In this document: in pieces, positions 22,300 through 35,900 of the stretch
Layout: each line of letters opens with the position of its first letter
Numbering within the stretch: the first letter of the stretch is position 1
Origin: Caprella mutica
Lineage: Eukaryota > Arthropoda > Malacostraca > Amphipoda > Caprellidae
NCBI GenBank assembly: GCA_947561585.1
Contig: CANNZV010001814.1
Coordinates: forward strand, 62,001 to 126,000
DNA: 64,000 nt
Direction of reading: 5' to 3'
Notes under the pieces: generated by a model
Told to the model about the DNA's origin: nothing
What the model saw: the letters and a program-made list of their open reading frames with translations, nothing else
Databases searched by the model: none
Program-made: the position numbers and the translations under genes

Positions 22300-25200
22300 T
22301 CATAGCTTCCCAGACTGCAGGAACTGGTAAACTGTTCTCCAAGAAATCCTCTATTTTGGCCAGTCTGCAAAAGATGCATGAAGTTGTGTAGTTTATCGGG
22401 AGACTGTTGAGGCTTTGAAATTAGTCTCCTGTATTATCGGGTGACAATTTCTTAATTAATTCCTATGTTTACATGTAATAAATGGAGAGAATTTTGAGAT
22501 TTTAGGCCATTTTGGAGAGAAAATTTGAAAATCTTTGGAGAGAAATTGTCTCAAAAATTAAATATCTGGAGACTGATTGTACTTGCTTTGCAGACTGGCA
22601 TAATTTTGGCTTCTGTTCTCAGTAAAATTAAAATACATGTAAATATAGGAGGGAATTAAGGATTGTTCGCACAGAAAATGTTAAAACTGTCCCATATTCT
22701 CATTATTCTGCAGACTGGATAGCTTCAAATAAGTTCAAAACACTCGTTAAAACATTAACTTATATAGCATACACACTCACTTCACTGCACTTCTTTTGAT
22801 TTCTATTCAATATTTTAATCTAATTTTGGTTCAGATTGCTTCAAGAGTCTCTTGACTCTCAGTCTCTTGATAGTTCAAAGTTGAGACTCAGAGGCCAGAG
22901 GGGCGCAAATAAAAATTAAAAGGCAGCAATTTACCTGCATGACCGCCAGAGGCAGACTGCAGAAACTCGTTGAAACTGGTAAAGTGTTCTCCCATGTTTT
23001 AAAGTGTGGACGAAGTCGCCAGTATATTGGCAACATTTGAGAGGTTAAATAAGTTGAAAAACATGTAAATAATAAGTAAATCACTCCCAAAATAATCTCA
23101 AGAGATACACATGCATCAGACATGAAGCATAAGGATGTTTCCAAGTGTAAAATCTTCACTAAGAAGTCAAATTTCTCCTTTAGAGTACCTTAAATGTGGC
23201 GACCTGGATCCATTTTTCACTAAACTGGCAACTTTCCTGCCACACTTTGAAACATGGCCAGTCTGTATTAGGTGCACAAAATTCCACTGACTTTTTGAAA
23301 AAGCTGAAAAAAATCCACCATAAATTTCCTGTAATTTGGCTGATCCACGATCCACCAACATTTATAGTGATTTTACCCATTTTTCCACCAAAAATTAATG
23401 GTAACATAGGAATAAATAGCTAAAAATCCACTGACTTTGCCAGAATATTATTTTCAATGGAAAAAAATTCCACTGACAAGTCGGTGGAATTTACCATGAA
23501 ATAAAGTCTGGAAACCTGGGACTGTTCTCTAAGAAATCTTCTATTTTGGCTTCTGTTCTCAGTAAAACACAGAAAATACCCATGTTTTCCAGACTGGCAT
23601 GACCCCAGTCTGCAGAATGTGTCTCTTCTCCCGCAGAGATTTTAATTTGAGACAGTTACTCTCTGACTCTCCGTAGCTGATTCAGAATCTCCCGCAGCTA
23701 AATTAATGGTAACATAGGAATTAATTCAAAATCTCCCGCAGCTAAATTAATGGTAACATAGGAATTAATTCAAGATCTCCCGCAGAGATCTCCAATTTCT
23801 AAAAATTCAATGAAAAACTCCCGCAGAGAGTCTTGGAAAAATGTTCCATATTCTCAAAGTAATAAAGCATGTCCAAACTCGCCATTTTAATGGCGAGTTT
23901 GTGACAGTTATTTTGAGCCCATCAATTGCAAATGGCGAGTTTTATCTATTTTTCTCCTATGCTATAATGTTATTTTGGAGAGAATTAATGATAATTTGGT
24001 CATTTTGGAGAGAATTTGTTAAATTTTGGAGAGAGCTGGAGAGACAAATGGTGAGTTTATGAGACATACTATTTTACTTGGCATGATGATATTCTGCAGA
24101 CTGGGGCCATGACCGGCCTATTCCCAAGTTAAATTACAATTTTGGCTTGAAATTTTCAAAAATAACTTAAATAAGCCAAAATTGGCTTGGCTCAGTCTCT
24201 CAGAAAGTCAGAACTGAATTTATGTGGAAAATAGTCAAATAACCAAATAGGGCTCTAAAATTGGGTAATTGGCTTACAGTTTTGTGTTCGCCATCCTTTG
24301 AATTTTTTGAAACATCATAGGGTCACCAGTCTGCAGAATATGGAACATTTTTCCAAGACTCTCTGCAGGAGTTTGTGATTGAATTTATAGAAATTGGAGA
24401 TCTCTGCGGGACATCTTGAATTAATTCCTATGTTACCATTAATTTAGCTGCGGGAGATTTTGATTTATTTCCTATGTTACCATTAATTTAGCTGCGGGAG
24501 AATCTGAATCTTCTACTGAGAGTCAGAGAGCCAGTTTGTATTTGGTGCACTGAACTCTTCTTATTTTTTCAAAAATCTGAGAAATAGCCAAGTAAAATAG
24601 TATGTCTCTTAAACTCACCATTTGTCTCTCCAGCTCTTACCAAAATTCAACAATTTCTCTCCAAAATGATCAAATTATCATTAATTCTCTCCAAAATAAC
24701 ATTGTAGCATAGGAGAATAATAGATTAAACTCGCCATTTGCAATTGAAGAGCTCAAAATAACTGCCAGTCTGGAAAACTGTTTAGGCTAACAGATGAACT
24801 CTATATGCTAAATGCTGCGGATTATACAATTTTAGGCAATTTACCATTAATTTTTGAAGTCTGTAAAACTCCAACAGAGTAATTAGTTCATCAGAAAGCA
24901 CCTATTTTTCCAGACTGGAATAACTGTCACAAACTCGCCATTAAAATGGCGAGTTTGGACATACTTTATTACTTGGAGAAATAGGTAGCTGCCAACATTT
25001 TTCATCAATTTGTCTATTCCTCAAACATTTATCCAGTTTCTCCTCCAAAAATTAAAGGTAATATAGGAATTAATAGCTAAATATCCTTTGACACCAGTCT
25101 GCAGAATATGGGACATTTTTAACATTTTCTGTGCGAACAATCCTTAATTTTCTCCTATGTTTACATGTATTTTACTGAGAACAGAAGCCAAAGTAGAGGA

Positions 25201-25400
25201 TTTCTTGGAGAACACTTTACCAGTTCCTGCAGTCTGGCTCAGACATTGCAGGAATTTTTTCATTAGAGAAATTGAATATCTCCCGAGATATCATTGGAAT
25301 TTACCAAATTACCACCAAATACAATCTGGTCAGAGAGTAACTGTCTCTCAAAATAAAACCTCTGCGGGAGAAGAGACTCATTCTGCAGACTGGTAGGGTC
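22300..25400. repeat. Mosaic of scrambled inverted modules joined at CAGTCTG motifs
   Basis: Segments recur in opposite orientation: 22320-22350 and 22600-22690 with 25110-25240; 23613-23690 with 25325-25395; 23690-23850 with 24325-24500; 23860-24080 with 24600-24970. Module junctions repeatedly carry ccagtctgcagaat or its inverse attctgcagactgg, about ten times in all. I see no gene; the minus-strand frames here are short and unconvincing. Confidence 0.6.
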
Positions 25401-26388
25401 ACGCAGGTAAATTGCGGCCATTTAATTTTTAATTGCGACCCTCTCAAAAGAGTCTAAAACATTCTGAACCGAAATTACATTAAAATGTTGCAATTTACCT
25501 GCTTGAATATAACAAGGATTTGCCATACTGCAGAATATGGGACTGAACTAGGACTGGGAGAAATTTGATATTTTCCCAGAATTTCGCTCCAAACAATTTT
25601 ATATTAATTCGTTTTATACCTAGGTAATTCGTAATTCGAATATTTACATTAAGTAACTATGACTATTAAAAGAGAACTCTGCAAAGACCTGATCAGTTTC
25701 AACAAATTGGCTAATTAGGTTTAACCCGTTTAAATTATAATTATAAATACTAGTTACCTAGTTAGTTTAACTTAGTTAAACGTAGGTATGTCATTGTTTT
25801 CGCGATTCATGGGCAGGGCCAGGGTGCCAGTTATTTTTTTACTGTCTATAAATAGCTGGTCTTTAACTAGGTACAAGGCACTACAGTCAGACGCTAGTTT
25901 GTGATTAATTTACTAAATTTAGCGAATTTCAATACCTAAAATTCAAAAGTTTTGCAAGTACCTATCACATTATTCAGTGGCACGAACATCAAGACGCATG
26001 TTCCAATTCCGAATGAAGAAAGTAGTGACAATAGAGATGTTTTGTGTACGTGACGTAATCAAAGCAATACTTTTATTTCAAAGTTAAGTAAATTTAAAAA
26101 AATAACGTTTTACGATCGGTTTAATTTAGATATTAGATTGAAAATTTTAATAGATTTATTAAGATTTTCAAACTGTTAGATCCCATAATTAGTATTTTGG
26201 TGTGTTGATTTAATGACGTCACATGCACTAAAATCTTGATTGTCAATACTTTGTTAATTTTTTGCAAGACTTTAGAGCAAATATTATTTGTAATAAGTAG
26301 TAAATAGCAAATGTTTTTGAGAAGATTTTACCATAGTAAACAGAATAGTAAAGTACCCCAGTTACATGTATTATTCAAATTTATTCTG

Positions 26389-27091
26389 GGTAGGCTGTGA
26401 CGTCATGTATGTAAACAAGAGGTCACGTCCAGGATACAGTAACATAGGGTATGGTAATAAGACCCTATTTTTAATAGAGAAGTTAAAGAAATGAACAATA
26501 AAAACACACCTGAATTATATCTATATATTCAACTTTAAGGTTGAATCGCCATTTCCGCTTTTCTTTTGCACGAAACCCCTATAAAATGACTTCAAATTTT
26601 TCGAAATTAACATGCAAATACGAGGAATTATGAGCCGCTCGGTCACAAACAAGGAATGTGTTGTTGTGGTGACGTCATATTTTTGTGTCGTCTACTAGGT
26701 ACTATACCCGTTTATGTTCCTGTACCCTGGGTCACGTCATAGTAAACAGAATTGCTGTGGGTCACGTGGAATCGAGAATTAAGATGGCGGCCAACGCGAC
26801 CGATCTGACTAATGATCTAATTATCTTGAATAAATCGTTTTCTTCAAGACTAAAAATTTGTTACTATTTTGGGTGTAAAAAGACCAGTAGCAATTTCATC
26901 AACAGTCATTTTTTAATTTTCGTCCGTATGACTATAAAGATTGGATAATAGCATGCGGTAATGTGGAATTAAAAAAAATATCACCGAAAACGTTATTTAA
27001 CAAAAGTTGGGTATGTTGCAGCCATCTTTTGTGTTTGTACTGTACGTACAAACGTACGCACCATTGTTGACATGTGACGTCACAGCCTACC
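26389..27091 (+). mobile_element. Element with GGTAGGCTGTGACGTCA inverted ends around a THAP-domain remnant
   Basis: The inverted pair GGTAGGCTGTGACGTCA is at 26389-26405 and 27075-27091. Between them lies a plus-strand THAP-type sequence. No clear target duplication was found, so these ends may not be the true termini. Probably a P-superfamily transposon remnant, judged from the THAP domain. Confidence 0.5.
26784..27045 (+). pseudogene. Frameshifted THAP zinc-finger domain (P-element-like transposase N-terminus)
   Basis: The frame from ATG 26784 reads MAANATDLTNDL and then CYYFGCKKTSSNF. The frame must shift within a T-run near 26908, after which another frame reads FNFRPYDYKDWIIACG, then LFNKSWVCCSHL. 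Together this matches the THAP pattern: two Cys (C-x4-C), an invariant Trp in DW, and a distal C-x2-H. THAP domains bind DNA in P-element transposases and in cellular THAP proteins. The frameshift, the short length and the inverted-repeat context favour a dead transposon. A real THAP gene with an unseen intron is less likely. Confidence 0.55.
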
Positions 27092-27129
27092 GGGACACGC
27101 GTAATAGGTATCCCCTCTATAGCTCTGGG

Positions 27130-28590
27130 ATACTTTATATTCTCTGTACTGTGATTTTACTCATGTAACATTACTTCATTACAACATGGTCAAATTACTT
27201 ATAAAATTGAACAGATGGATCTGAAATTTCATATTAATAATTTATAATTTGAAGTGATAAAAGAAGAAAATTCAATTTGAAATGAAGTGCCACTGCCCAC
27301 TACTAGAAATAAAATTAGTTTTCAATTGCAGAGTTGATCTAATGAAAATTAATGACAAATGTGATTTATTTAAATATTTAGAAAATAATACAGATGAATG
27401 CCTAGATTGAAATTAATAATTGTCCATAATACAAAAAAATCGTAATATCTGATTATATTTTGCTATTTGAAATCATGAAAATACTTTGTCAGACCAGCTT
27501 TTATTACCAAAATCACGACTCAGACGTATTAGCTACAAATGGTAATAAGAGCGAGGTATCACTTAAGCTATTATATAATTGTAACTTATTAAGCATTTCA
27601 ATATACGTTTCTAATTTGTTTTATTCTAACAATGGAAAATGAAATATTTAAAGGTCCTGATCTCCAGGCTCCGGAAAAATGAGTTTATTAAATAATATTA
27701 TGGAAACAAGTTCGAATCATTAGTATGTAAACCGCATGAAATTTTGTTCAATAGGCATATATTTTTTATAGTTTTTACTACTCCGCGAGTAACAATTGTA
27801 CAAACACTAATCTGACACTGAAGAAAAAGATTGTACACCATTTGTTTTGATTTACAATTTGAATTTTATACACAAAAAATTAGTGCATTTTCATTGTCGT
27901 TCAGACTACACTCAAAAATTGTTTTCGGAAGTATATAAACGAAGGTTTCTATAATTACACGTCTAATCTTATTTTATACCTCTACATGAATATTTAATAA
28001 TGGATTGATTATACCTTCCTAGCTGACAATCAAAACAAACGGCATTCATTCTTTTCATTCAGACTGAAAATTAGCAAGTCAGAAATAGAACGGCTATTGT
28101 AGAGTTGTTATTGTGAAAAGCCTTTAAAAGCATGTAGAATTAAATATATGCTATCAAATTTCATGGGGTTGACATCTAAATGATAATATACTCAGCCTCA
28201 TTGATAAAAAAAAGAGTTCAAAATTATTGCATATAATTATAAAAATACAATTAGTATATAGTAACGTGAGTCATATCTCAAAATTATTACCATTTGTAAT
28301 AAGAGCGGGGCCTGCCTTTAGGTATAATAATTTTGGAAACGTAATGTCAATCACGTACGAAGAAAACTTAATATGTGGTAAGGTATAAAATTTCAAAAGG
28401 TATACAAAAAGTCATTATTCCATTCAAGTCTTTAATTTTCACTCACTTCATATATTCACAAGAGCAAAATAGTCACTCTGTTGAAAATCTTAAAAGTAAC
28501 AAAGTTTCCTAGATAATACTTATGAAATAATACTGCTTCACGGTCTTCATATTTTACGGAGTGAAGTAAGATGCTTTATATTTAAGTATT
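27130..28590. other. AT-rich intergenic DNA, nothing recognised
   Basis: No reading frame longer than about 60 codons, no inverted ends or tandem repeats that I can see. Confidence 0.4.
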
Positions 28591-28591
28591 A

Positions 28592-28772
28592 TAGGGTAAG
28601 TTATGAATTATCGGACGGTTCCACATTTTCGATCAAAAAAATAATAACCAATCATTAAAATTATTTCAATTCGTACTACCTATGATAGCTGCGAATTAAA
28701 ACATAAATATAATGATTCTTTTCCTTATTGATCGAAGATGTGGAACCGCCCGATAATTCGGAACTTACCCTA
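28592..28772. mobile_element. GGGTAAGTT-family MITE
   Basis: tagggtaagttatgaattat then cggacggttccacattttcg; right arm gaagatgtggaaccgcccga plus taattcggaacttaccctaa. The core has lost the ggatacc palindrome but keeps a tacctatgatagctg remnant. Confidence 0.8.
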
Positions 28773-29306
28773 ATTACATTAGAGTTATAGGTGCGAATTA
28801 CAAATGGTTTTAGCCAATAGGTAAATATAGAATTTAAATTTAAATACCAATTATTTATTTTCTTTAGAGTACGTTTTCGATTGAAAACAGTAATACCTCA
28901 TTTTTTAAGGTAAGTAGTTACATTTTAGGTGTACCTAATTTTCAAAACGTATTGCAAGTTCACTCTAAAATGTATAGTACATATTGTACAACCAAATATA
29001 ATGTGATATACATTGTAAATGTATAAAAAATATTCCATTGACAATTTTCGAGATACATGTCATATAATCATATATCTTAAAAAGTATTATTTCTGTAAAA
29101 TATACTAAGATTTATTATCTGAGTACATCTTATATATGAAAAATAAATTCAGGAAGTATTTAAATTTTCTATTTAAATCATAAAATAATTTATTTGCCAT
29201 AGATATAGCAAATAAAAATATAAAATTAAATTGCAATAAAAAAATTTAAAGCAATATATTAAAAATAAAATATAGGTACTTAATTATGGTATCCATTGAA
29301 GATTAA

Positions 29307-29449
29307 GGGCCATGTCACATGAGCGTTTATGCACAACGTTTTCACAGCGTTTTTGACTCTGAGGAAATTAACCCATTTAATGTATCCGTATTACGCGACT
29401 CTTTTGGAGCATTCAAAACGCTCCAAAAACGCTCGTGTGACATAGCCCA
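29307..29449. mobile_element. MITE with GGGCCATGTCACATGAGCGT ends, nested in another MITE
   Basis: Left gggccatgtcacatgagcgt, inverted right gggctatgtcacacgagcgt, about 143 bp. The flanks (gaagattaa on the left, atcttctatggccccacc on the right) belong to the GGTGGGGCCATAGAAGATTA family, so this element sits inside a copy of that one. Confidence 0.65.
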
Positions 29450-30028
29450 ATCTTCTATGGCCCCACCGTAACTTTTCCCTCTGGGTAGATTATAATTTAT
29501 TGTGTAATAGCACGTTTTTTGATAATTAATAACAACAAATACATTTGTTCATCAGTTATAAATTCAGGGTTGTGACATTTTGTAAGAAAATTGCTCTAAA
29601 AATATAAATTCCATGTAGGTAATCCTAAGCGCGACATGAAAAATATTGTGTAGAACCCTTCTAGTTTAGCGATAGGAAGTTCCAATACCCTAAATTTTGA
29701 TGTCGTTTATAACATTCATGGAGTTTATAGTTTTAAGAGCATATTGTCACAACCCTGGACTTATAATCATTCAAACCACCGCGAAATTCTCATACCTAAC
29801 AGTAACAACAAAATATATATATATCATTTCTAACTATTACTTTTGATATACAACCTCGCTAAAGATCTAATGCTTAAATAGGTATAAGTATATGTCAGAG
29901 CTGTCAACTCGTTAATTAAATTTGGTAATAGAAAAATAATAATGAATTTTATGAATTGATTTGGCATTATATTTGAGAACATTTTCAACGAAAAGATTTC
30001 GGAAATTTGAATTAAAATATTTCCAGGT

Positions 30029-30221
30029 AGGGTAAGTTACGAATTATCGGACGGTTTCAAATCTCCGATCATTTAGAAAAAAATCTAACTTTTAATTTGA
30101 TTGGTATCCATGATACCTGCAGGTATCATGGATACCAAATAAAATAAAATAATAAATATTATATCTTTTTTATTAAATGATCGAAGATATGAAACCGTCC
30201 GATAATTCGTAACATACCCTA
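30029..30221. mobile_element. GGGTAAGTT-family MITE with perfect 34-bp core palindrome
   Basis: Arms: agggtaagttacgaattatc and the inverse gataattcgtaacataccct. At the centre (30103-30136) ggtatccatgatacctgcag continues as a perfect palindrome to gtatcatggatacc. Best-preserved full-length member in the window. Confidence 0.85.
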
Positions 30222-30813
30222 TATAATAATCCGCGATTTAGGTATTCTTTCAATAATTTAGATGAAGAAATTACATAAATTGTAAAAAAGAACTAAAAAT
30301 CCAAATTACAACAGTGCGGGGTTCCGAAAGAACACCACCCAGCCCCGAACAAGGTAGAAGATTTTGTGCATTATACTTATTTTGAACACGAAGTAACTTC
30401 ATGTTCTAGTTTCGATGACGCCTTGGCATTAGTAATTAACAATTAATAACATGAAGTATAGACTTTAACAATGAAAAAGGCGCTATTATGAAGAAGGTAC
30501 TGGTTATAGAATGATCTCTAACGGTATAAACAACTTACCTACCTCCATACTTAATATACTAGAGTCATCAATGTAATATTAACAATATAATTTTTGGTGT
30601 AAAAGGCTGAGATATAATATGAACAGGTAAATATACATTTAGATATAAGTACATCTATTTTCAATAGGTGAAAAGGAATGCGCCCCGCGCTTGCAATATA
30701 GCTACCTAACTCGCCAATGAAGATATAGCTAGAACTGGCCAATGGAACACAGAGTAGAGAAACGACCACTTTATATACTAAGGTAGACTCACAGTACAGA
30801 GAAAGTGTTTACT

Positions 30814-31062
30814 ATAGTAGACTCCTCTATAGTGAACCCCTCTATAGTGAATTCCTCTATAGTGAATGCAGAGTCCTGAGTAAGAGAACTACACCGTGTA
30901 GTGAACAGATTTTCTTTAGTCTGCCATGAATGGCTATCAGTTTTCTAATACTGATGGTTATTCATGATATACCAAAGAAAATGTGTTCACTATACGGGGT
31001 AATTTCCTTACTCAAGACACTAAATTCACTATAGAAGAGTGAACTATAGAGGAGTTCTACTG
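30814..31062. mobile_element. pogo/Tigger-like MITE, copy 2
   Basis: tagtagactcctctatagtg then repeated ctctatagtgaa on the left; ctatagaggagttctactgc on the right. The inner arms agaaaatgtgttcactatac and gtgtagtgaacagattttct also pair. A related left end occurs at 2140-2230 inside the hAT element. Confidence 0.6.
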
Positions 31063-31663
31063 CATGTATTTAGCTGACGCATTAATTTCGTACAGTCAAG
31101 TACAAGATTAAAATTCAAAGTCAATTTTGATATTTATAACGTCACAAGTAGATTATGTGTTTTGAATAGTGGTTACTCCTCTAATCTATGGACTGTGACA
31201 CACAAAGTTAAACTATCAAAATTTCAAGGACTTGGAGGAAAAGTCTCCATTCCGCACAATCAAGAACAATGAACAATAAAGTAATTAGGTACTATAAACC
31301 ATCTTAGATTAAACGCCAGCATAAATTATCTATGTACAGGCATTAGTTCAAAATGTTAAATAACGAAAACTACAAAATGCTTCAACAATACAAACATGAA
31401 TGGACTAAGAATTCAAGCACATCAACTAAGTCTCTTAAAATATTGTCTTTCATATATTGTCTTCATAGAATATATATCAATTGAAGGCATTAACAATAAA
31501 GGTTGCAACTGATTTTCAAAATAGTTCCTATAAATGATCTTCTAAATAACATACTATAATTCATATTCTCTCTACATGACTAGAAGTTTGTACAAATAAC
31601 GAGTTATTTAGACAAATCACAAGTCGCCGAAAATGCATTTCCAAAAGTAAGTCAGAGTATAAA

Positions 31664-31898
31664 GGGCCGTACACACGCAGGGTTTTTTAAGTCTTTCCAC
31701 CAGACTTTTTGCTAAGCTCCTCCTATTTTTTCCACGAGAATATAGGAAAAAAAACGATATAAATCGTATAATTATTATTTGTTATTCATGATACCAGCAT
31801 ATATATCGTTTTTTCCTATATTCTCGTAGAAAAAGTAGGATTAGCTTAGCAAAAAGTCTGGTTGAAAGACTTAAAAAAACCTACGTGTGTAGGGCCCT
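31664..31898. mobile_element. MITE with GGGCCGTACACACG ends
   Basis: gggccgtacacacgcagggt plus tttttaagtctttccaccag and the inverse at the right (ctacgtgtgtagggccc). The arms run about 100 bp, through gctaagc and cacgagaatatagg. The core has ttattcatgatacc, a relic of the other family's centre. Confidence 0.75.
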
Positions 31899-32967
31899 TG
31901 AGAGTATTCATTCCTACACAATACTATAATGGTTATGCTATACACTTAGATATATAAATATTCACTCTTTGGAAGTTAGAAAGATATATACGAAATAGTA
32001 GAGCACATTTGATTCGGTACAATTTCTTATAAGATATAATGTGCAAATCCATATATCAGTTTAAAATATACCTAATCACCTTATCCTGGATTATAAAAGC
32101 TACAGGATGAGCTTATGTAGGTAGGTATACATTCTAAAAATGATTTCGAGTAGCGGTACGTCAAACTTAAAAACCTAATGAAATTTTAAATGCAATCACC
32201 TCTTTTATCAAACCCTAAATTATATATTATTACTGGAACAGAAAAGTGAAAACTAGTTATTGATGATAACTAAGTTAGTAGGTATACTAGACCAAGAATT
32301 AACAATAAGTCCCAACTTAAATCAAACATTGGACTAACAACTTTTTTTAGAATTTAGATAAGTCAAAGATGTAAAACCTTTTCACTGTTTCTTGTATCTC
32401 AGTTCCTTTATACGTTTAAACTGAATTTGAAATTTAGAATAGAAATATAAACCTACCAAATGAAACTATTTCACAAAGTAGCTGATCGCAACAGTCACTC
32501 TAACCTACACGATAAAACAGTCACGACGTTCTCTCAGCATATCCATACAAGAGAATCGATAGAATCTTCAAGAATCGATTTCTGATCAATACGAAAGTAG
32601 TTCAATAGTCACTCTTCCTAATCTAGGATTCTACAATCGTTTTTAAAATTTTATACAAAGATTGTCGTTGTTTCGCTCGGTGATATAACTCCTAACTTAG
32701 TTGATCTGGAACCTACAAACATGAACATCACGCACAGCTTTAGCTACAATTATCGTGATCAATTCAAAATTATCAATAGTGAATATTAAGAATCACAAAA
32801 ACATAGTCAATCAAACACACTTGTATCAGCAAACTTAAATAATCAAATTTTTGTAAGATTAATATACCTAGTCTACAAGACTAAACGAAACCATTAAATT
32901 TGATCGATGAAATTGAATCCATGAAATTAAACAAATTTACTTCCTCAACAATATTACAAGCAATGAT

Positions 32968-35900
32968 TTAGGTACTAATATCCAGAGTATGCGGATGCAT
33001 CAACAATATAGATTGTTCTCTCGTTGGAGAACCGTGAGAATGGTATTGCGAGTCGTATGAACTTCTTGGCGAAGAAGAAGCTCCTTCTGGAACACCTCTC
33101 TCATCCCTCAGTAGATCCACTTTGGAGTTCATTTCAATGATTGCTTTATTTTGCGCGGAAGTATCAGGAACCATAGTAGTGGTGTAACTGATATGAGATG
33201 ATCCGGATCCATGGTTCCACTGTGGACGGTAATTTCTACTCTGAGATGGCTCCGACGAACTTGATGGAATTCTAGGATAGCAATTCAATATTGAGCTTCC
33301 ATTATTACCCACAGGAGAACTGTTACCAGTTACAAACTCTTGAGGACTGTGAAGGTAATTTGTTTTATTTTGTGGGTGGCACTGAGGAATTTGTTGATGG
33401 GACGACATGTGTCTATGAACTATCATGGGATCCTGAATTTGAGTTGGTGAAGTCATACTATGCATGCTAGATACTCCAGGAAAAGAAGTACGGGCAGACA
33501 ACGGTTGATGAACACTATGTGAAGACAATTGATCGTCAGGGTACCTACTACTTCCTGTATACTGTCCTAAACTTGAGTGAGGACGTGTTTCCAAGTTATT
33601 AGGGCGATTGTACTTTCCTACGTGTTCTTCAGAAGGCAAATGTTCATGTAATGAATTAGGCCGTCGCACGTGACAAGATGGATGATGCTGCCGAGAAACA
33701 TAGGACTGATGCGTGTGAGTTGAGCTGTAGCTAAGTGGTGGTGGAATTCCAATTGTATTCTGTGCCTGCTGACTATTATGACTATGAATATCTTCAAAAT
33801 TTTCGTATCTAACATTTGATCCATCATCGAATGGTATAGTATGAGCTTGGTAATTCATAAGACCTGATAGATGAATATCATTATTCTGCTGATAGGCTTG
33901 GGATTCATGATGACAACAAACATTTTGAGAAGGTGGTAATTGATCAATGCAGACATTTTCACCACACATCGCATCATCTTGAACGGAAGGAGAGCCATCT
34001 CTTTTATGGGTATAAGATTGCATTCCGTAATTTCCGATTTGACTGTCATTCGGAACATCTCTGTAAGACCAAGTAATTTGTTGTTTTGAATTATTAACTC
34101 TAGGCATACTACCAGATAATTCATTGCTGAGTGAAGAATCACTAGACGAATCATACTTTGATTTAATACCCTTCACAGTAGGTCTCTTCTCAAATCCATG
34201 GTCAAAATCATCACCTTCAACATATCTCATTCTTAATCTCTCGAGTCTTTGAGCATCTTGCTTAACAAATTCCGCAAGTTCATCAACAGGAGGCAATATA
34301 TTCAACTCAGTGTTAGTTTCGTTACTGCTGTAGCCACTCTCAGTAGTGCTGGTGCCATCAAAATCCCCCCTGGCAGATAATCTCGGAGATGACTGAGAAG
34401 AAGACGGTACAGATGAGGACCTGTCATCGTGAAGAGCCTCATCTATATCGTTCAATGTATATCGATTATATTTACTCAAAATTTTATTAACAGAGAGTTC
34501 TTTTCTTCTTGGGGGCATGAGAGTTCCTTCTCTGGTGTATCTCACACCTCCGCTGTAAAGAAGTTTATCACTTTCATCATCACTACCAGCTTCACAAACT
34601 GAAACGGCTGGAATTGCGGTATATGTCGATTCAGATAACTTGGCTTCTTCTTCACTATCTTCTAATATCACTAATCCTGATGGTATTAAATTTGATTCAA
34701 GATTCCATTCTTCTGGAGCGTCGACTGGAATAGGGAAATCAGAGGGTTTGTTGGCCGTACTTTTGTTGAACATTTCTGCTAAAGTTCGATATTGAATAAC
34801 TCTATTTACAGGATGTGATTCTCCAGCTTCTTCAAAGGGTCTTTCCGTATCACCTCCATGGGTCTCTGCGTGATGCTGAGCCTCCCTATGCTCCTGCATT
34901 GAGCTCTTGTCTTCACTGTTACCATTCTTAACATCTTCAGATGCTGTGAGCCACTTCAATTTCTCAAGGATGGAGCTTCCTTTCTTTTCAGTCCGATCAT
35001 TCTTATTTGTGTCTCTTTTCCGAGCATCTGAGTGCTTGATTAGAGATCTTCGGAGAGCATTCTGCTCGATTGCCCTTCTCACTTCACTGTTGCTTCGCAT
35101 AACACCACCTGCTACCTGTGCAACATCAGCGTTCTCTAATCTACGGATTCTCATGACTGTTGTGACACAATCCGATGACTGCGAGTCATTAGAACTTTTG
35201 GATTCGTCACTACTCTCGCTGTTCGTCTCCCTCCCTTCAACCCCCGCTAATTTTCTTCGCATTTCTTCATACCTTTTCATTGATTCGCCAATATGTTCAT
35301 CTTCCATCTGTGGTGGATCAATAAGTTGTTGCTTCGGTTCCTGCGGTGCAACAGGTACGTTCATACGATGTTGAAGATATCTCTGGTCTGTTGCAACAGA
35401 GCCAAGGTCAACCTGCCATTGGTCTTTGCCCAAAAGAATACTCAATTCTTTCAGTCCGGGATTAACAGCTTTGCTAGACACGGTCTGTTCTTCGGAAGGA
35501 ATTGCTTCCAGAGTAGCGTATTGATCCCTCCCAGAAAACCTAACCCCACGTTTCTTTTTATCATGCTTGTGCATCGATTTCTTGGATTTCTCATTTTTCC
35601 AAAACTTGCCATGTTTCAATATTCCAGTTCTGGTGTTATATTGATGTTCTTTATCCTCTGGAAAATATTCATGGTGTCGCATGTTTTCCATGGTAATCCT
35701 TTGTCGCTGTGACGTCACGACATCGGGCAAATTTGACCGAGGACAGGAAGGAGCATGAGCGTGAACCTCTCCCGGCCAACCAGCATCACGTGGATCCACT
35801 TCGACACCTGGAATAAAAGTACAACATTAGTTAATCGGACCAATTGAAATTTATCAACAATTTTCAAAAGATTAATTTCGTTATAATATTAAAATATAGT

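Noticed and set aside
23167..23423. Overlapping frames on both strands near 23.2-23.4 kb
   Set aside because: They lie in the scrambled inverted-module region, are short, and have no splice context or recognisable motif.
34907..35712. Two plus-strand frames of 139-155 codons
   Set aside because: Antisense to the long coding exon of the large gene; composition reflects that exon.
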